Positions 43,814 to 53,177 of a DNA stretch of 64,000 nt are shown piece after piece. Position 1 is the stretch's first letter. Every line of letters starts with the position of its first letter. Position numbers and translations under genes: made by a program. The notes beneath the pieces are model-generated. The model did no database searches. It was not told where the DNA came from and was given only the letters and a program-made list of their open reading frames with translations. Source of the stretch: Aureimonas sp. AU20 (GTDB lineage: Bacteria > Pseudomonadota > Alphaproteobacteria > Rhizobiales > Rhizobiaceae); assembly GCF_001442755.1 (NCBI RefSeq), contig NZ_CP006370.1, positions 62,001 through 126,000 on the forward strand, read 5' to 3'.

Positions 43814-45220
43814 ATGGCCAAACTCGACACCGATGCCGCCGTCGGACCGACACCTCGCGCCCAGACGCCGGAGGCCGCGCCCGCTTCCGCGCCGAGCGAA
43901 CCCGCACAGGGTCTCGCGCCGAGCCGGCGCCGCTTCCTCCAGGGCACCGGCCTCCTCGCCCTCTCGGTAGCGGGCGGTGCGCTCGCCGGCGGGGGCCTCC
44001 TCGCCTCGGCCTCCTCGCGTGCCAGCGCCCAGTCGCGCACCGAGATCACCTTCGCCAGCGCCAAGTTCTACGGCAAGCAGTCGATCGGGCAGGCGGTCGA
44101 GATGTTCAACCAGTCCCAGTCCAAGATCCTCGTCAAGTTCCTCGAACTGCCCCCGCCAAGCTCCTCCACCGAGGTGCATCAGGCGCTGGTGCAGCAGCTG
44201 GCCCGCCGCTCCGGCACGCCCGACGTGTTCACCCAGGACGTCATCTGGATCGCCGAGTTCGCCGGCGCCGGATGGGCCTTGCCGCTCGACGAATACGTGC
44301 CCGCCGCCGACCGGCAGCAGTATTTCCCCGGCCTGATCGACGCCTGCACCTATGGGGGCAAGCTGACCGCGCTGCCCTGGATCGTGGACGGCGGCATGCT
44401 CTTTTACCGCAAGGACCTCTTGGAGGCGGCGGGCGCCAAGGCGCCGCAGACCTGGGACGAGCTGACCACCATCGCCAGCGAGATGCAGAAGAGCAAGAAG
44501 GTCGATTTCGGCTATCTCTGGCAGGGCAAGCAGGCCGAGGTCCTGGTCTGCGACGCGGTGGAGGCCATCGCCACGAACGGCGGCGCGATCCTCGCCCCCG
44601 ATGGCAAGTCCGCCGCGATCGGCTCCGACAAGGCGGTCGAGGCCGTGCAGTTTCTCTACGACACGATCAACAAGAGCAAGATTTCGCCGAGCGACGTCCT
44701 GTCCTGGGACGAGGAGCCCTCGCGCCTACCCTTCACCGGCGGCAAGGCGGCCTTCCTGCGCAACTGGTCCTATGTCTACGCCATCGCGCAGGACCCGAGC
44801 GGTTCCTCCGTGGTGGACAAGGTGGGCGTCGCGCCGCTGCCGCATTTTGCCGGCGGCAAGAGCGCGGCGTGCCTCGGCGGCTACCAGTACGGCGTCAACG
44901 CCAACACCAAGCACCGCGAGGCGGCGGTGGAGTTCGTGCGCTGGATGTCCTCGCCCGAAACCCAGCTCTGGTTCGCGCTGCAGCTCGGCCTCGCGCCGAC
45001 GCGCCCCGCCGTCTTCAAGGAGCAGAAGCTCGGCCAGGAGCAGCCCTTCATGCAGCAGCTGGAGACCGTGTTCACCGGCGCGACGCCCCGGCCCGTGACG
45101 CCGAAATACGCGCAGGTCACGCTCGCCATCCAGTCCGCCGTGTCGCGCGCCCTCGTCAGCGGCGAGGTGAAGAAGGAGCTCGACGCCGCAGCCAGCCGCA
45201 TCGACAAAATCGTCGCCTGA
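43814..45220 (+). CDS. CUT1 sugar-binding protein with Tat signal
   Basis: 468 residues. A long polar, Ala/Pro-rich N-terminal part (about 35 residues) leads to a twin-arginine signal SRRRFLQGTG and a hydrophobic stretch ending near residue 73 (SRASAQ). Mature domain: ITFASAKFYGKQSIGQAVEMFNQ, FTQDVIWIAEFAGAGWALPLDEY, and the C-terminal VEFVRWMSSPETQLWFAL. Tat export is less common for CUT1 binding proteins and implies folding in the cytosol. First gene of the transport operon; ligand unknown. Confidence 0.92.
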   Translation: MAKLDTDAAVGPTPRAQTPEAAPASAPSEPAQGLAPSRRRFLQGTGLLALSVAGGALAGGGLLASASSRASAQSRTEITFASAKFYGKQSIGQAVEMFNQSQSKILVKFLELPPPSSSTEVHQALVQQLARRSGTPDVFTQDVIWIAEFAGAGWALPLDEYVPAADRQQYFPGLIDACTYGGKLTALPWIVDGGMLFYRKDLLEAAGAKAPQTWDELTTIASEMQKSKKVDFGYLWQGKQAEVLVCDAVEAIATNGGAILAPDGKSAAIGSDKAVEAVQFLYDTINKSKISPSDVLSWDEEPSRLPFTGGKAAFLRNWSYVYAIAQDPSGSSVVDKVGVAPLPHFAGGKSAACLGGYQYGVNANTKHREAAVEFVRWMSSPETQLWFALQLGLAPTRPAVFKEQKLGQEQPFMQQLETVFTGATPRPVTPKYAQVTLAIQSAVSRALVSGEVKKELDAAASRIDKIVA

Positions 45221-46158
45221 TGCCCTCCGTGCTCGCCGCTCCGGCCGGCCTGTCCAGCGCCCGAAAGGGGGCTGGGCTCTTTCCGCGCCGCGCGCTGCCC
45301 CCCTGGCTCCTGCTCGTGCCGGCCTTCGTCTCGCTGGGGTCGGTCTCGGTCTATCCCATCGTCAACGGGCTCTGGCTGTCGCTCACCAACACCTCGCTCG
45401 TGACGCAGGAGCACGACTTCGTGGGGCTGGCGAACTACGCCCTGCTCTGGGACGACCCGACCTTCTGGAACGCCTGGCGGCACACGCTGATCTTCACCCT
45501 CGTCTCGACGCTGGCCGAGACGCTGATCGGCCTTGCCATGGCGCTTCTCCTCTACGAGCCCTTCAGCGGGCGCGCCGTGGTGCGCGCGGCCATGCTGGTG
45601 CCTTGGGCCATGCCCACCGTCGTCACCTCCAAGATGTTCGGCTGGCTCTTCGACGGGCAGCACGGGCTGGTGAACTATCTCCTCCTCCAGGTCGGGCTGA
45701 TCGACGCCAACGTCAACTGGTACGGCTCGGTCGACAACGCGCTGGGCACGATCATCTTCGCCGATGTCTGGAAGACGACGCCCTTCATGGCGCTGCTCCT
45801 TCTAGCCGGCCTGCACACCATTCCCGCCTCGCTGGTGGAGGCCGCGCGTATGGACGGGGGCAAGGCCTTCGCGATCTTCTGGTACGTGCGCCTGCCGCTG
45901 CTTCTGCCGACGCTCCTGATCGCCGGCCTGTTCCGCGCGCTGGACGCGTTTCGGGTGTTCGATCTCGTCTATGTCCTGACCGGCGGCGGCCCGGCGGATT
46001 CCACCGAGACCCTGTCCACCCTGTCCTACAAGATCTTCTTTTCCACGCTTCAGTTCGGATACGGCTCGGCGATCTCCACCGCCATGTTCGTGACGGAAGC
46101 CATCATCGCGGTCGGCTTCGGCCTGTTCGTGATGCGCCAGATGCGGAGGGCGGGATGA
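45220..46158 (+). CDS. CUT1 sugar ABC permease, MalF-like
   Basis: 312-residue permease. First helix LLLVPAFVSLGSVSVYPIV near 30-48; EAA loop LVEAARMDGGKAFAIFWYVRLP near 206-227; VLTGGGPADSTETLS after it. Its ATG overlaps the binding-protein stop (TGATG). Works with the next permease and the ATPase at 47858. Confidence 0.94.
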   Translation: MPSVLAAPAGLSSARKGAGLFPRRALPPWLLLVPAFVSLGSVSVYPIVNGLWLSLTNTSLVTQEHDFVGLANYALLWDDPTFWNAWRHTLIFTLVSTLAETLIGLAMALLLYEPFSGRAVVRAAMLVPWAMPTVVTSKMFGWLFDGQHGLVNYLLLQVGLIDANVNWYGSVDNALGTIIFADVWKTTPFMALLLLAGLHTIPASLVEAARMDGGKAFAIFWYVRLPLLLPTLLIAGLFRALDAFRVFDLVYVLTGGGPADSTETLSTLSYKIFFSTLQFGYGSAISTAMFVTEAIIAVGFGLFVMRQMRRAG

Positions 46159-46991
46159 ACGACGATCGGCCCCTCGTCCAGAGCCTCGTGCTCTATCTCG
46201 GCGGCTCGCTCATTCTTCTCTGGTCGGGCGGCCCGTTTCTCTGGCAGCTTTCGACCTCGTTCCAGCTCGACCGCGAGCTGACGGCGGACACGCCGCGTTT
46301 CCTGCCCTCGCCCGCCACGCTGGAGCACTATCGCAATATCTTCGTGGAGAAGCAGTTTCAGGACTATGTCGTGAACTCGCTGATCGTGGCGAGCCTGACC
46401 ACCCTCGTCTGCCTTTTGATCGGCGCGCTCGCGGCCTTCGCCCTGTCGCGGCTCGACATCAAGAACCGCTTCGGCGTGCTCGGGCTCGTGCTTTCGATCT
46501 CGATGTTTCCGCAGATCGCGCTGGTTGGCCCGCTCTATCTCGTGGCGTCCGAGTTCGGCCTTCTCGACACGTTCACCGGGCTCGTCATCACCTATGTCGC
46601 GCTCGGCCTGCCGCTCGTGACCTGGGTTCTGTTCGGCTATTTCGAAACGCTGCCGCGCGAGATCGACGAGGCCGCGCGCATGGACGGCGTGTCGACGCTG
46701 GGTCTTCTGTTCCGCATCATCCTGCCCATGTCGCTCCCTAGCCTCGTGACCACCGGGCTTCTCGCCTTCATCGCGGCGTGGAACGAGTTCATGTTCGCGC
46801 TCGCCTTCACCTCCACGATCGAGCACCAGACCATCCCGGTCGGCATCGCGAACTTCACCAACCTTTATTACGTGCCCTGGGGCGACATCGCGGCCGCGTC
46901 CGTCGTCGTCACGGTGCCCCTCATCCTCCTCGTGCTGGTCTTCCAGCGCCACATCATCGAAGGCCTGACCCAAGGCGGCGTCAAGGAATGA
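46155..46991 (+). CDS. CUT1 sugar ABC permease, MalG-like
   Basis: 278-residue permease. First helix near 10-30; EAA loop IDEAARMDGVSTLGLLFRIILP near 173-194; then AAWNEFMFALAF. ATGA overlap with the previous gene. A six-codon frame (ATGAGCACCAAGAAATGA, 46988-47005) bridges to the next gene and is probably not meaningful. Confidence 0.94.
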   Translation: MNDDRPLVQSLVLYLGGSLILLWSGGPFLWQLSTSFQLDRELTADTPRFLPSPATLEHYRNIFVEKQFQDYVVNSLIVASLTTLVCLLIGALAAFALSRLDIKNRFGVLGLVLSISMFPQIALVGPLYLVASEFGLLDTFTGLVITYVALGLPLVTWVLFGYFETLPREIDEAARMDGVSTLGLLFRIILPMSLPSLVTTGLLAFIAAWNEFMFALAFTSTIEHQTIPVGIANFTNLYYVPWGDIAAASVVVTVPLILLVLVFQRHIIEGLTQGGVKE

Positions 46992-47001
46992 GCACCAAGA
47001 A

Positions 47002-47832
47002 ATGAGCATCATGCCGGATCGATCCATCAAGCTGGGCTGCCAGACCTTCACCTGGGAAATGCTGGGCGAAGGCTTCCGGGGAGGGCCGGACGATCTTCTG
47101 CGCGCGGTGGCCGGCGCCGGCTATGCCGGCATCGAGATCACCGACAAGATGATCGGCTTCTACGCCGGCAAACCCGACGAGTTCGCCCGCGCGCTGGACG
47201 ATCTCGGGCTCGCGCTCGTCGCCTTCGCCATCGGCTCGCCCAGCGGCTTCACCGAGCTGAACGAGGTGGAGAGCGATCTGGAAGCGGCGCGCCGCTGGCT
47301 CGATTTCACCGCCCGCTTTCCCGGCGCGGTTCTTTCCATGGGGTCGGCGACGATCATGAGCGACGGGCCGCGCGAGGAGAAGTTCCGCGTCGCCGCCGAG
47401 ATCTACAACCGCGCGGCCGAACTAGGGCACGGCGCGGGCGTCGAGGTCGCGGTGCATCCCAGCTCGCATCACAACACGCTTTTGTTCGACCGGGCGGACT
47501 ACGACACGATCTTCTCGCTTCTCGACCCCGAGCGGGTCGGCTGGGTGCCCGACACCGGCCATATTCTGCGCGGCCACGACGATCTCTTGGACACGCTGCG
47601 CGCCCATCGCGACCGCATCCGCTACGTCCACCTCAAGGACGTGGACGGAGCCGGAGAGTGGGCGATGCTCGGCAAGGGCGTCTGCGACACGCCGGCGGTG
47701 ATCGAGGCGGTGCGCGGCGCGCCGCGTTTCAGCGGCTGGCTGGTGCTGGAGGAGGAGTCGGAGGAGGCCGGCGCCGCGCCCGAAGCGGCGGTCGCCGCCA
47801 ATCGCGAGACGATGCGCCGCTACGGCGCCTGA
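47002..47832 (+). CDS. TIM-barrel sugar isomerase/epimerase (IolE/AP-endonuclease-2 fold)
   Basis: 276 residues of the xylose-isomerase-like barrel family. LGCQTFTWEML start, GYAGIEITDKM (metal Glu), VAVHPSSHHNTLLF, VGWVPDTGHILRGHDD (metal Asp-His pair), RYVHLKDVD, and LVLEEES at the end (metal Glu). The order of metal ligands fits an active isomerase, epimerase or dehydratase. It is placed inside a transport operon between permease and ATPase, so it most likely acts on the imported compound. Inosose dehydratase and 3-keto-sugar processing enzymes are related options. Confidence 0.85.
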   Translation: MSIMPDRSIKLGCQTFTWEMLGEGFRGGPDDLLRAVAGAGYAGIEITDKMIGFYAGKPDEFARALDDLGLALVAFAIGSPSGFTELNEVESDLEAARRWLDFTARFPGAVLSMGSATIMSDGPREEKFRVAAEIYNRAAELGHGAGVEVAVHPSSHHNTLLFDRADYDTIFSLLDPERVGWVPDTGHILRGHDDLLDTLRAHRDRIRYVHLKDVDGAGEWAMLGKGVCDTPAVIEAVRGAPRFSGWLVLEEESEEAGAAPEAAVAANRETMRRYGA

Positions 47833-47857
47833 AACCTGAAATCGGGAGGCCGGACGA

Positions 47858-48958
47858 ATGGCGACGCTGCACCTTCAGGACGTTCGCAAGCGATATGGCG
47901 CCTTCGAGGCTATCAAGGGTGTCGACCTCGATGTGGAGGACCGCGAATTCGTGGTCTTCGTCGGCCCGTCCGGCTGCGGCAAGTCCACGCTGCTGCGCAT
48001 GATCGCGGGGTTGGAGAAGATCAGCGGCGGCGAAATCCGCATCGACGGCCAGCGAATGAACGAAATCGGCCCGTCCGACAGAGGGCTGGCCATGGTGTTC
48101 CAGTCCTACGCGCTTTACCCGCACATGACCGTGGCCGAGAACATGGGTTTCGCGCTCAAGCTCGCCGGGCTCGGCCGGGCCGAACGGGAGGAAAAGGTGC
48201 GCATGGCCGGCGAGGTGCTGCAGCTCGGGCCGCTTCTGGAGCGGCGCCCGCGCGAGCTTTCAGGCGGACAGCGCCAGCGCGTCGCGATCGGGCGCGCCAT
48301 CGTGCGAAGCCCGAAGATCTTCCTGTTCGACGAGCCCCTGTCCAATCTCGACGCGGCGCTGCGCGTCCAGATGCGGCTGGAACTCATGCGCCTGCACGAG
48401 CGGCTCGACGCCACCATGATCTATGTCACGCACGACCAGACCGAGGCCATGACCATGGCCGACAAGATCGTCGTTCTCAGCGCCGGGCGGATCGAGCAGG
48501 TCGGCACGCCGCTCGACCTCTATCACCATCCGCGCAACCTCTTCGTCGCCGGCTTCATCGGCTCGCCCAAGATGAACACGATGCCCGCCCGCGTCGCGGC
48601 GGTGGCCGGAAACGGGCTGCGCCTTCGCCTCGCGTCGGGCGCCGAGCTTCTGGTGCCGGTGGACGGGCGGGGGGTGACGGTCGGCGAGGCGGTCACGCTC
48701 GGCGTGCGGCCCGAGCATCTGCATCTCTCCACGGAGGGCGAGTTGAGCGGCACGACGCTGGTGGCCGAGCGGCTCGGCAACATGACCGTGCTGCATGTCG
48801 ATCTGACGGACGGCGGCACGGCCGTCGTGCAGCTCGACGGCAACAACCCGACCCCGGCCCATGCCGCCGTGCGGCTGTCGATCGACGCCGCGGCCTGCCA
48901 TGTCTTCGACGGATCGGAGGCGGCGCTGCCCCATCTCGCACGCCACCCCCTGGCCTGA
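47858..48958 (+). CDS. CUT1 sugar ABC ATPase (UgpC/MsmK-like)
   Basis: 366 residues. Walker [10 protein letters not shown] near 38-46, [14 protein letters not shown]-loop, [14 protein letters not shown], Walker [14 protein letters not shown], switch VTHDQTEAM, and a TOBE domain ([11 protein letters not shown]) to the C-terminus. All motifs are complete. Last gene of the transport operon, 25 bp after the isomerase and convergent with the hydrolase gene at 9 bp. Confidence 0.96.
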   Translation: MATLHLQDVRKRYGAFEAIKGVDLDVEDREFVVFVGPSGCGKSTLLRMIAGLEKISGGEIRIDGQRMNEIGPSDRGLAMVFQSYALYPHMTVAENMGFALKLAGLGRAEREEKVRMAGEVLQLGPLLERRPRELSGGQRQRVAIGRAIVRSPKIFLFDEPLSNLDAALRVQMRLELMRLHERLDATMIYVTHDQTEAMTMADKIVVLSAGRIEQVGTPLDLYHHPRNLFVAGFIGSPKMNTMPARVAAVAGNGLRLRLASGAELLVPVDGRGVTVGEAVTLGVRPEHLHLSTEGELSGTTLVAERLGNMTVLHVDLTDGGTAVVQLDGNNPTPAHAAVRLSIDAAACHVFDGSEAALPHLARHPLA

Positions 48959-48967
48959 CGCGCGCCG

Positions 48968-49915
48968 TCAGCGCGTCTCGAATTCGCGCCAGGCGGCCAC
49001 CGCCTGGTCCACCGCCTCGCGAGCCTGCGGAATGAAGCGCCCGGCGGAGACGAAGCCGTGGATCTGGTCCGGCCAGTGCGCGAGGCGCAGCGGCACGCCG
49101 GCCTCGCGCAACCGCTCGGCATAGGCTGCGCCCTCGTCCAACAGAATGTCGAGCCCCGCCAGCGCCACGAAGGCCGGCGGCGCGCCCGCAAGTTCAGGCG
49201 CCAGGAGCGGCGACACGCGCCAGTCCGAGGCAAGATGGGCGTCGCCGCCGACATACTGGTCGCGAAACCACGCCATGGTGCGGGCAGTGAGGCCGAAACC
49301 CTCGCCGTAGCGCCGCATGCTGGCCGATCCCTGCCGCGCGTCGGTGTTGGGATAGATCAGCAGCTGCGCGGCGAGCGTCGGCAGCCCGTCCCGGCCGCTC
49401 ATCAGCGCCAGCACGGCAGCGAGATTTCCGCCAGCGCTGTCTCCCGCGACGGCAAGGCGCGCGGGGTCGAGACCCAGTGCCTCGGCAGACGCACCCAAGA
49501 AACGCAGAGCTGCCGCCGCATCCTCCAGCCCGGCCGGAAAGGGATGTTCGGGCGCGAGGCGATAGTCCGGGCAGAGGACGACGCCGCCGATACGGTTGGC
49601 GAACCAGCGGCAGATATCGTCATGCGAGTCGAGATCGCCGATCACCCAGCCGCCGCCATGGCAATACAGAAGCCCCGGCGCGCCCGTCGTCGGCGCACCC
49701 GCGCCGCGGTAGAGCCGAGCCGCGATCGGCCCGCGCAGCCCCTCGATCACGCGCTCCTCCACCGCGCCTACGGGCTCCTTCTCGCCCTGCAGGGCGAGAT
49801 AGGACCGGCGATAGGCCACGCGCGCCTCGGCGGCCGTCCCCTCCTCGAAGGGCTTGCCGCCGGACTCGCGCCCCAAGTCCAGAACGCGCGCCGCGCCGGG
49901 ATCGAGCGCGCTCAT
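48968..49915 (-). CDS. Alpha/beta hydrolase, hormone-sensitive-lipase-like esterase
   Basis: 315 residues. Oxyanion motif YCHGGGWVIGD near 85-95, nucleophile GDSAGGN near 158-164, acid in AGLDILLDEG, and the His in WPDQIHGF near 287-292. The family hydrolyses small acyl esters in the cytosol; no signal peptide. ATGA overlap with the oxidoreductase gene, so they form one transcript. It may remove an acyl or lactone group from the sugar compound of this locus. Confidence 0.92.
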   Translation of the reverse strand: MSALDPGAARVLDLGRESGGKPFEEGTAAEARVAYRRSYLALQGEKEPVGAVEERVIEGLRGPIAARLYRGAGAPTTGAPGLLYCHGGGWVIGDLDSHDDICRWFANRIGGVVLCPDYRLAPEHPFPAGLEDAAAALRFLGASAEALGLDPARLAVAGDSAGGNLAAVLALMSGRDGLPTLAAQLLIYPNTDARQGSASMRRYGEGFGLTARTMAWFRDQYVGGDAHLASDWRVSPLLAPELAGAPPAFVALAGLDILLDEGAAYAERLREAGVPLRLAHWPDQIHGFVSAGRFIPQAREAVDQAVAAWREFETR

Positions 49916-51063
49916 GCGGCTTCGGCCTCGGGCGCCAGCAGCGAGCGCGCCTCGGCCTCGCCGAGCGGCGCGGGCTGCGCGACCGTGCCCTCGATGTGCA
50001 CGGCCTCGCCCGTCTCGCCGGATCGAAGCGCCGCCTCCATCACTTCGAGAACATGGAGCGCCAGATCGCCGGACGCGCGCGGCGCCTGCCCCGTCGCGAT
50101 GGAGCGAGCGAGGTCGCAGACGCCGAGCATCCGGTAGTTCGCCCGTTCCGGCGCCGCGAAGGGCCAATTGATGGCGCCGTAGAGTTCGCCCTCGCTCGGG
50201 AAGTCGCGCCACGCGGCCCCGCGCTCGGAGAGCGACACCGTGCCGCCGAACGTGTCGGGGTCCGGCAGGCGGAGCGAGCCCTGCGTTCCGTGCAGCTCGA
50301 TCGGGTGGTTGGAATGGCGGAACACGTCCCAGGACGTGCCGAAGGTGACCTGCGCGCCCGACGAAAACTCCAGGAGCGTCAGCACCGTCGTCGGCGTGCC
50401 GACGGCAAAGCGCGTGTTCTGGAACGGCCCCTCGGCTGTAATCAGGCGCTCGGCCTCTCCCATCGAGGTCAGCGCCATGACCCGGCGCACAGGCCCGAGA
50501 AGGTTCACCAGCATGGTGAGGTAATAGGGACCCATGTCGAGCATCGGCCCGGCGCCGGGCTGGTAGTAGAATTGCGGATTGGGGTGCCAGTGCTCCATGC
50601 CCCGGCCGAACATGAAGGCCGTTCCGGCCACCGGCTTGCCGATCGCCCCCTCGTCCATCAACCGCCGCGCGCGCCGCCCGGCCGCGCCCAGAAACGTATC
50701 GGGCGCCGAGCCGAGCTTCAGGCCGCGCTCGCGCGCCTCCGCCACGATGCGCCGCCCCTCCGCCGCCGTCACGCCGAGCGGCTTCTCGGTGAAGACATGC
50801 TTTCCGGCCGAGAGCGCCGACATCGTCACATCGAAATGCGCGGCGGGGATGGTCAGGTTGAGAACGATGTCGATCTCGGGCGCGGCGTAGAGCTCGTCCA
50901 GGGTCATGGCGCGAACGCCGTATTCGCGGGCGCGCGTCGCGGCCATGTCGGCCGACAGGTCCGCGCAGCCCCGCAGCTCGACGCCGCCGAAGAGCTTGGC
51001 GTTGCGCATATAGGTCATGGCGATGTTGCCGCAGCCGACAACGCCGAGGCCGATCGTGGTCAT
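49912..51063 (-). CDS. Gfo/Idh/MocA-family oxidoreductase
   Basis: 383 residues. Rossmann motif GLGVVGCGNIAMTYMRN at the N-terminus, SAGKHVFTEKPLGVTAAEG with the EKP catalytic lysine near 90-97, and the C-terminal beta sheet domain (PQFYYQPGAGPMLDMGPYYLTMLVNLLGPV) with the conserved GxxxDxxxxxx layout. GGGAGGAAGA ribosome site. Members oxidise sugars or inositols, often at C1 or C3. Divergent from the ROK kinase. Confidence 0.92.
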   Translation of the reverse strand: MTTIGLGVVGCGNIAMTYMRNAKLFGGVELRGCADLSADMAATRAREYGVRAMTLDELYAAPEIDIVLNLTIPAAHFDVTMSALSAGKHVFTEKPLGVTAAEGRRIVAEARERGLKLGSAPDTFLGAAGRRARRLMDEGAIGKPVAGTAFMFGRGMEHWHPNPQFYYQPGAGPMLDMGPYYLTMLVNLLGPVRRVMALTSMGEAERLITAEGPFQNTRFAVGTPTTVLTLLEFSSGAQVTFGTSWDVFRHSNHPIELHGTQGSLRLPDPDTFGGTVSLSERGAAWRDFPSEGELYGAINWPFAAPERANYRMLGVCDLARSIATGQAPRASGDLALHVLEVMEAALRSGETGEAVHIEGTVAQPAPLGEAEARSLLAPEAEAA

Positions 51064-51379
51064 TCTTCCTCCCAGGCAAGCTGCGGCCCCGCCCCCATGG
51101 AGCGGCCGGCGCGCGCCGATGCGCTTTCCTCCCGGCATCGGTTGCCCGCATCTAAGCATCCGCACGGCCGGCGCGCGACCGGTTTTCCGCGAGCGGACGC
51201 GATCTCTCGCGAGAAGGACTTGCACCCACTCCAAGCGCGCAAACAGACAGACGCCACGCTTTCCCCGGCGCGGCGGCTCGCATAGGCTCGCGTCGGCGAA
51301 TCGGGTCTCGCGCCGCGCCTTGGGAGGGGCGCGGCATCCAGTGAGGCCCGGCAAGGCAAGGGGGAGGCGGGACACGCGC
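51064..51379. promoter_or_regulatory. Divergent promoter region before oxidoreductase and ROK kinase
   Basis: These 316 bases hold no gene I can support. A 10-bp palindrome TCTCGCGAGA lies at 51205-51214, and GGCCGGCGCGCG occurs twice (near 51,101 and 51,163). They could be regulator sites, but no other locus in the window shares them. Confidence 0.35.
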
Positions 51380-52279
51380 ATGCTGATCGGCATCGACTGG
51401 GGCGGCACCAAGATCGAGGGCATCGCCCTTCTGCCGGACGGGACGGAGCTGGCGCGCGAGCGGCGCGACACCCCGCGCCACGACTATTTCGGCTGCATCG
51501 ACATGATCGGCTCCATCATCGCGGACATGGAGGCCAAGACCGGGGGCCGGGGCACGATCGGCATCGGCATTCCCGGCTCGCTGGAGCCCAAGTCCCGCCT
51601 CGGCAAGGGCGCGAGTTCCACCTGGCTTCTCGGCCGCCCGGTGGAAACCGACCTCGTGGAGCGGCTGGGCCGCGAGGTGCGCGTCGAGAACGACGCCGAC
51701 TGTCTCGCCGCGTCGGAAGCGGTGGACGGGGCCGGCGCGGGGCACAATGTCGTCTTCGCGGTGATCCTCGGCAGCGGCGCGGGCGCGGGCATCGCCGTGG
51801 GCGGGCGCGCCCATCACGGGCCCAACAATTCGGGCGGCGAGTGGGGTCACAATCCCCTGCCCTTTCCCAACCAGTCGGAGCTGACCGGCCGTCCCTGCTA
51901 TTGCGGCAAGCATGGCTGCCTGGAAACCTGGGTCTCGGGCCGCGCCTTCGAGGCGGAGTTCGCCCTTCACACCGGCACGGAGCGCAAAGCCGCCGAGATC
52001 ATGGAGATGAAGCGCGGCGGCGACAGGCTCGCGGGCCTTCTCTGGAGCCGCTATGTCGACCGCGTGGCGCGCGGCCTGTCGGTCGTGGTCAACGCGCTCG
52101 ACCCCGACATCTTCGTGATGGGCGGGGGCATGTCCAACGTGCCCGAACTCTACGACGATCTCTCCCCGCTGATCGCGCGCTACACGTTCTCCACCGTCTT
52201 CCATACGCCGATCGTGAAGTCGCGGCACGGCGATTCCAGCGGCGTGCGCGGCGCCGCCTGGCTCTGGAAGGACGGTTGA
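51380..52279 (+). CDS. ROK-family sugar kinase
   Basis: 299 residues. N-terminal IGIDWGGTKIEGIAL phosphate loop, GIGIPGSLE, VENDADCLAASE with the catalytic Asp, the ROK zinc motif (GEWGHNPLP then CYCGKHGCLETWVSG) and MGGGMSNVPELY. No helix-turn-helix, so it is a kinase, not a repressor. The family phosphorylates glucose, fructose, N-acetylglucosamine or N-acetylmannosamine. It is 41 bp before an inositol-monophosphatase-like gene in the same direction. Confidence 0.92.
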   Translation: MLIGIDWGGTKIEGIALLPDGTELARERRDTPRHDYFGCIDMIGSIIADMEAKTGGRGTIGIGIPGSLEPKSRLGKGASSTWLLGRPVETDLVERLGREVRVENDADCLAASEAVDGAGAGHNVVFAVILGSGAGAGIAVGGRAHHGPNNSGGEWGHNPLPFPNQSELTGRPCYCGKHGCLETWVSGRAFEAEFALHTGTERKAAEIMEMKRGGDRLAGLLWSRYVDRVARGLSVVVNALDPDIFVMGGGMSNVPELYDDLSPLIARYTFSTVFHTPIVKSRHGDSSGVRGAAWLWKDG

Positions 52280-52320
52280 GCCTTCCCCTCCCTTCTCCCG
52301 CAAACGGACTTGGATCTTTC

Positions 52321-53112
52321 ATGACGCCTTCCGAACTCGACGCGCGTTTCCGCTTCGCCGAAGCGCTGGTGCGCGAGGCCGGCGCGCTCGCGCTGACCTA
52401 TTTCCGCCGGCTCGACAGCCTGACCGTGCGCTCCAAGGGCCTGCAGGACATGGCGAGCGAGGCCGATCTCGACGTCGAGACCATGATCCGCGAGCGCATC
52501 GCGCAGGCCTTTCCGGAGGACGCGTTTCTCGGTGAGGAAACCGGGCGCACCGAGTTCGGCGGCGAACAGGGCATCTGGGTGGTCGATCCCATCGACGGCA
52601 CGCAGCCCTTCGTCAGCGGAATGTCGAGCTGGTGCGTCTCGATCGCCTTCGTGCAAGGCGGGCGCAACCGCATGGGCTTCGTCTATGCGCCGGCGCGCGA
52701 GGAGCTGTTCACCGGCGGTGACGGGCATCCGGCGACGCTCAACGGGCGCCCGATCCGGGTAAAGAGCGCCGCGTCCGTCAGGGAAGGGCTGGTGGCCGCC
52801 GGCTATTCCACCCGCCTGCCGCCGGAGCGCTTTCTTCCCGCCTTCGAGCGGCTGCTGAAGGCCGGCGGCATGTTCTACCGCGACGGGTCGGGCGCTTTGT
52901 CGTTGGCCTATCTCGCGGCGGGTCGGCTGGTCGGCTATGTCGAGCCGCATATCAACGCCTGGGACTGCCTCGGCGCGCTGGCGGTGATCGAGGCGGCCGG
53001 CGGGCGCTCGAGCGACTTCCTGGCCGGCGACGGGCTGTGGAACGGCAATGTGCTGATCGCCGCCTCGCCGGAGCTCTACCCCTCGCTGGAGACGCTGTTC
53101 CTCGAAGGCTGA
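52321..53112 (+). CDS. Inositol-monophosphatase-family phosphatase
   Basis: 263 residues. Metal motifs GEETG (Glu), DPIDGTQPFVSG (Asp-Asp) and INAWDCLGALAVIEAAGG (Asp) are present with MASEADLDVE upstream. The usual DPIDGTTNF is changed to DPIDGTQPF. Close relatives act on inositol 1-phosphate, histidinol phosphate or sugar phosphates; substrate not clear. Same operon as the ROK kinase, which is odd since one adds and the other removes phosphate, so they may act on different intermediates. Convergent with the ROK repressor gene. Confidence 0.9.
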   Translation: MTPSELDARFRFAEALVREAGALALTYFRRLDSLTVRSKGLQDMASEADLDVETMIRERIAQAFPEDAFLGEETGRTEFGGEQGIWVVDPIDGTQPFVSGMSSWCVSIAFVQGGRNRMGFVYAPAREELFTGGDGHPATLNGRPIRVKSAASVREGLVAAGYSTRLPPERFLPAFERLLKAGGMFYRDGSGALSLAYLAAGRLVGYVEPHINAWDCLGALAVIEAAGGRSSDFLAGDGLWNGNVLIAASPELYPSLETLFLEG

Positions 53113-53177
53113 CCTCAGGGGCACGCCTGCCGGCATCGCTCCGCCGCCAGCGGACCGGCTGGAGGGCGGCTCGGCCC

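Noticed and set aside
46988..47005. Five-codon frame before the isomerase gene
   Set aside because: Too short and only bridges the permease stop and the next start; no evidence of function.
48968..51151. One 727-codon frame joining hydrolase and upstream DNA
   Set aside because: Only the last 315 codons match the hydrolase family; the earlier part is a shadow of the Gfo/Idh/MocA gene. The ATGA overlap defines the start at 49915.
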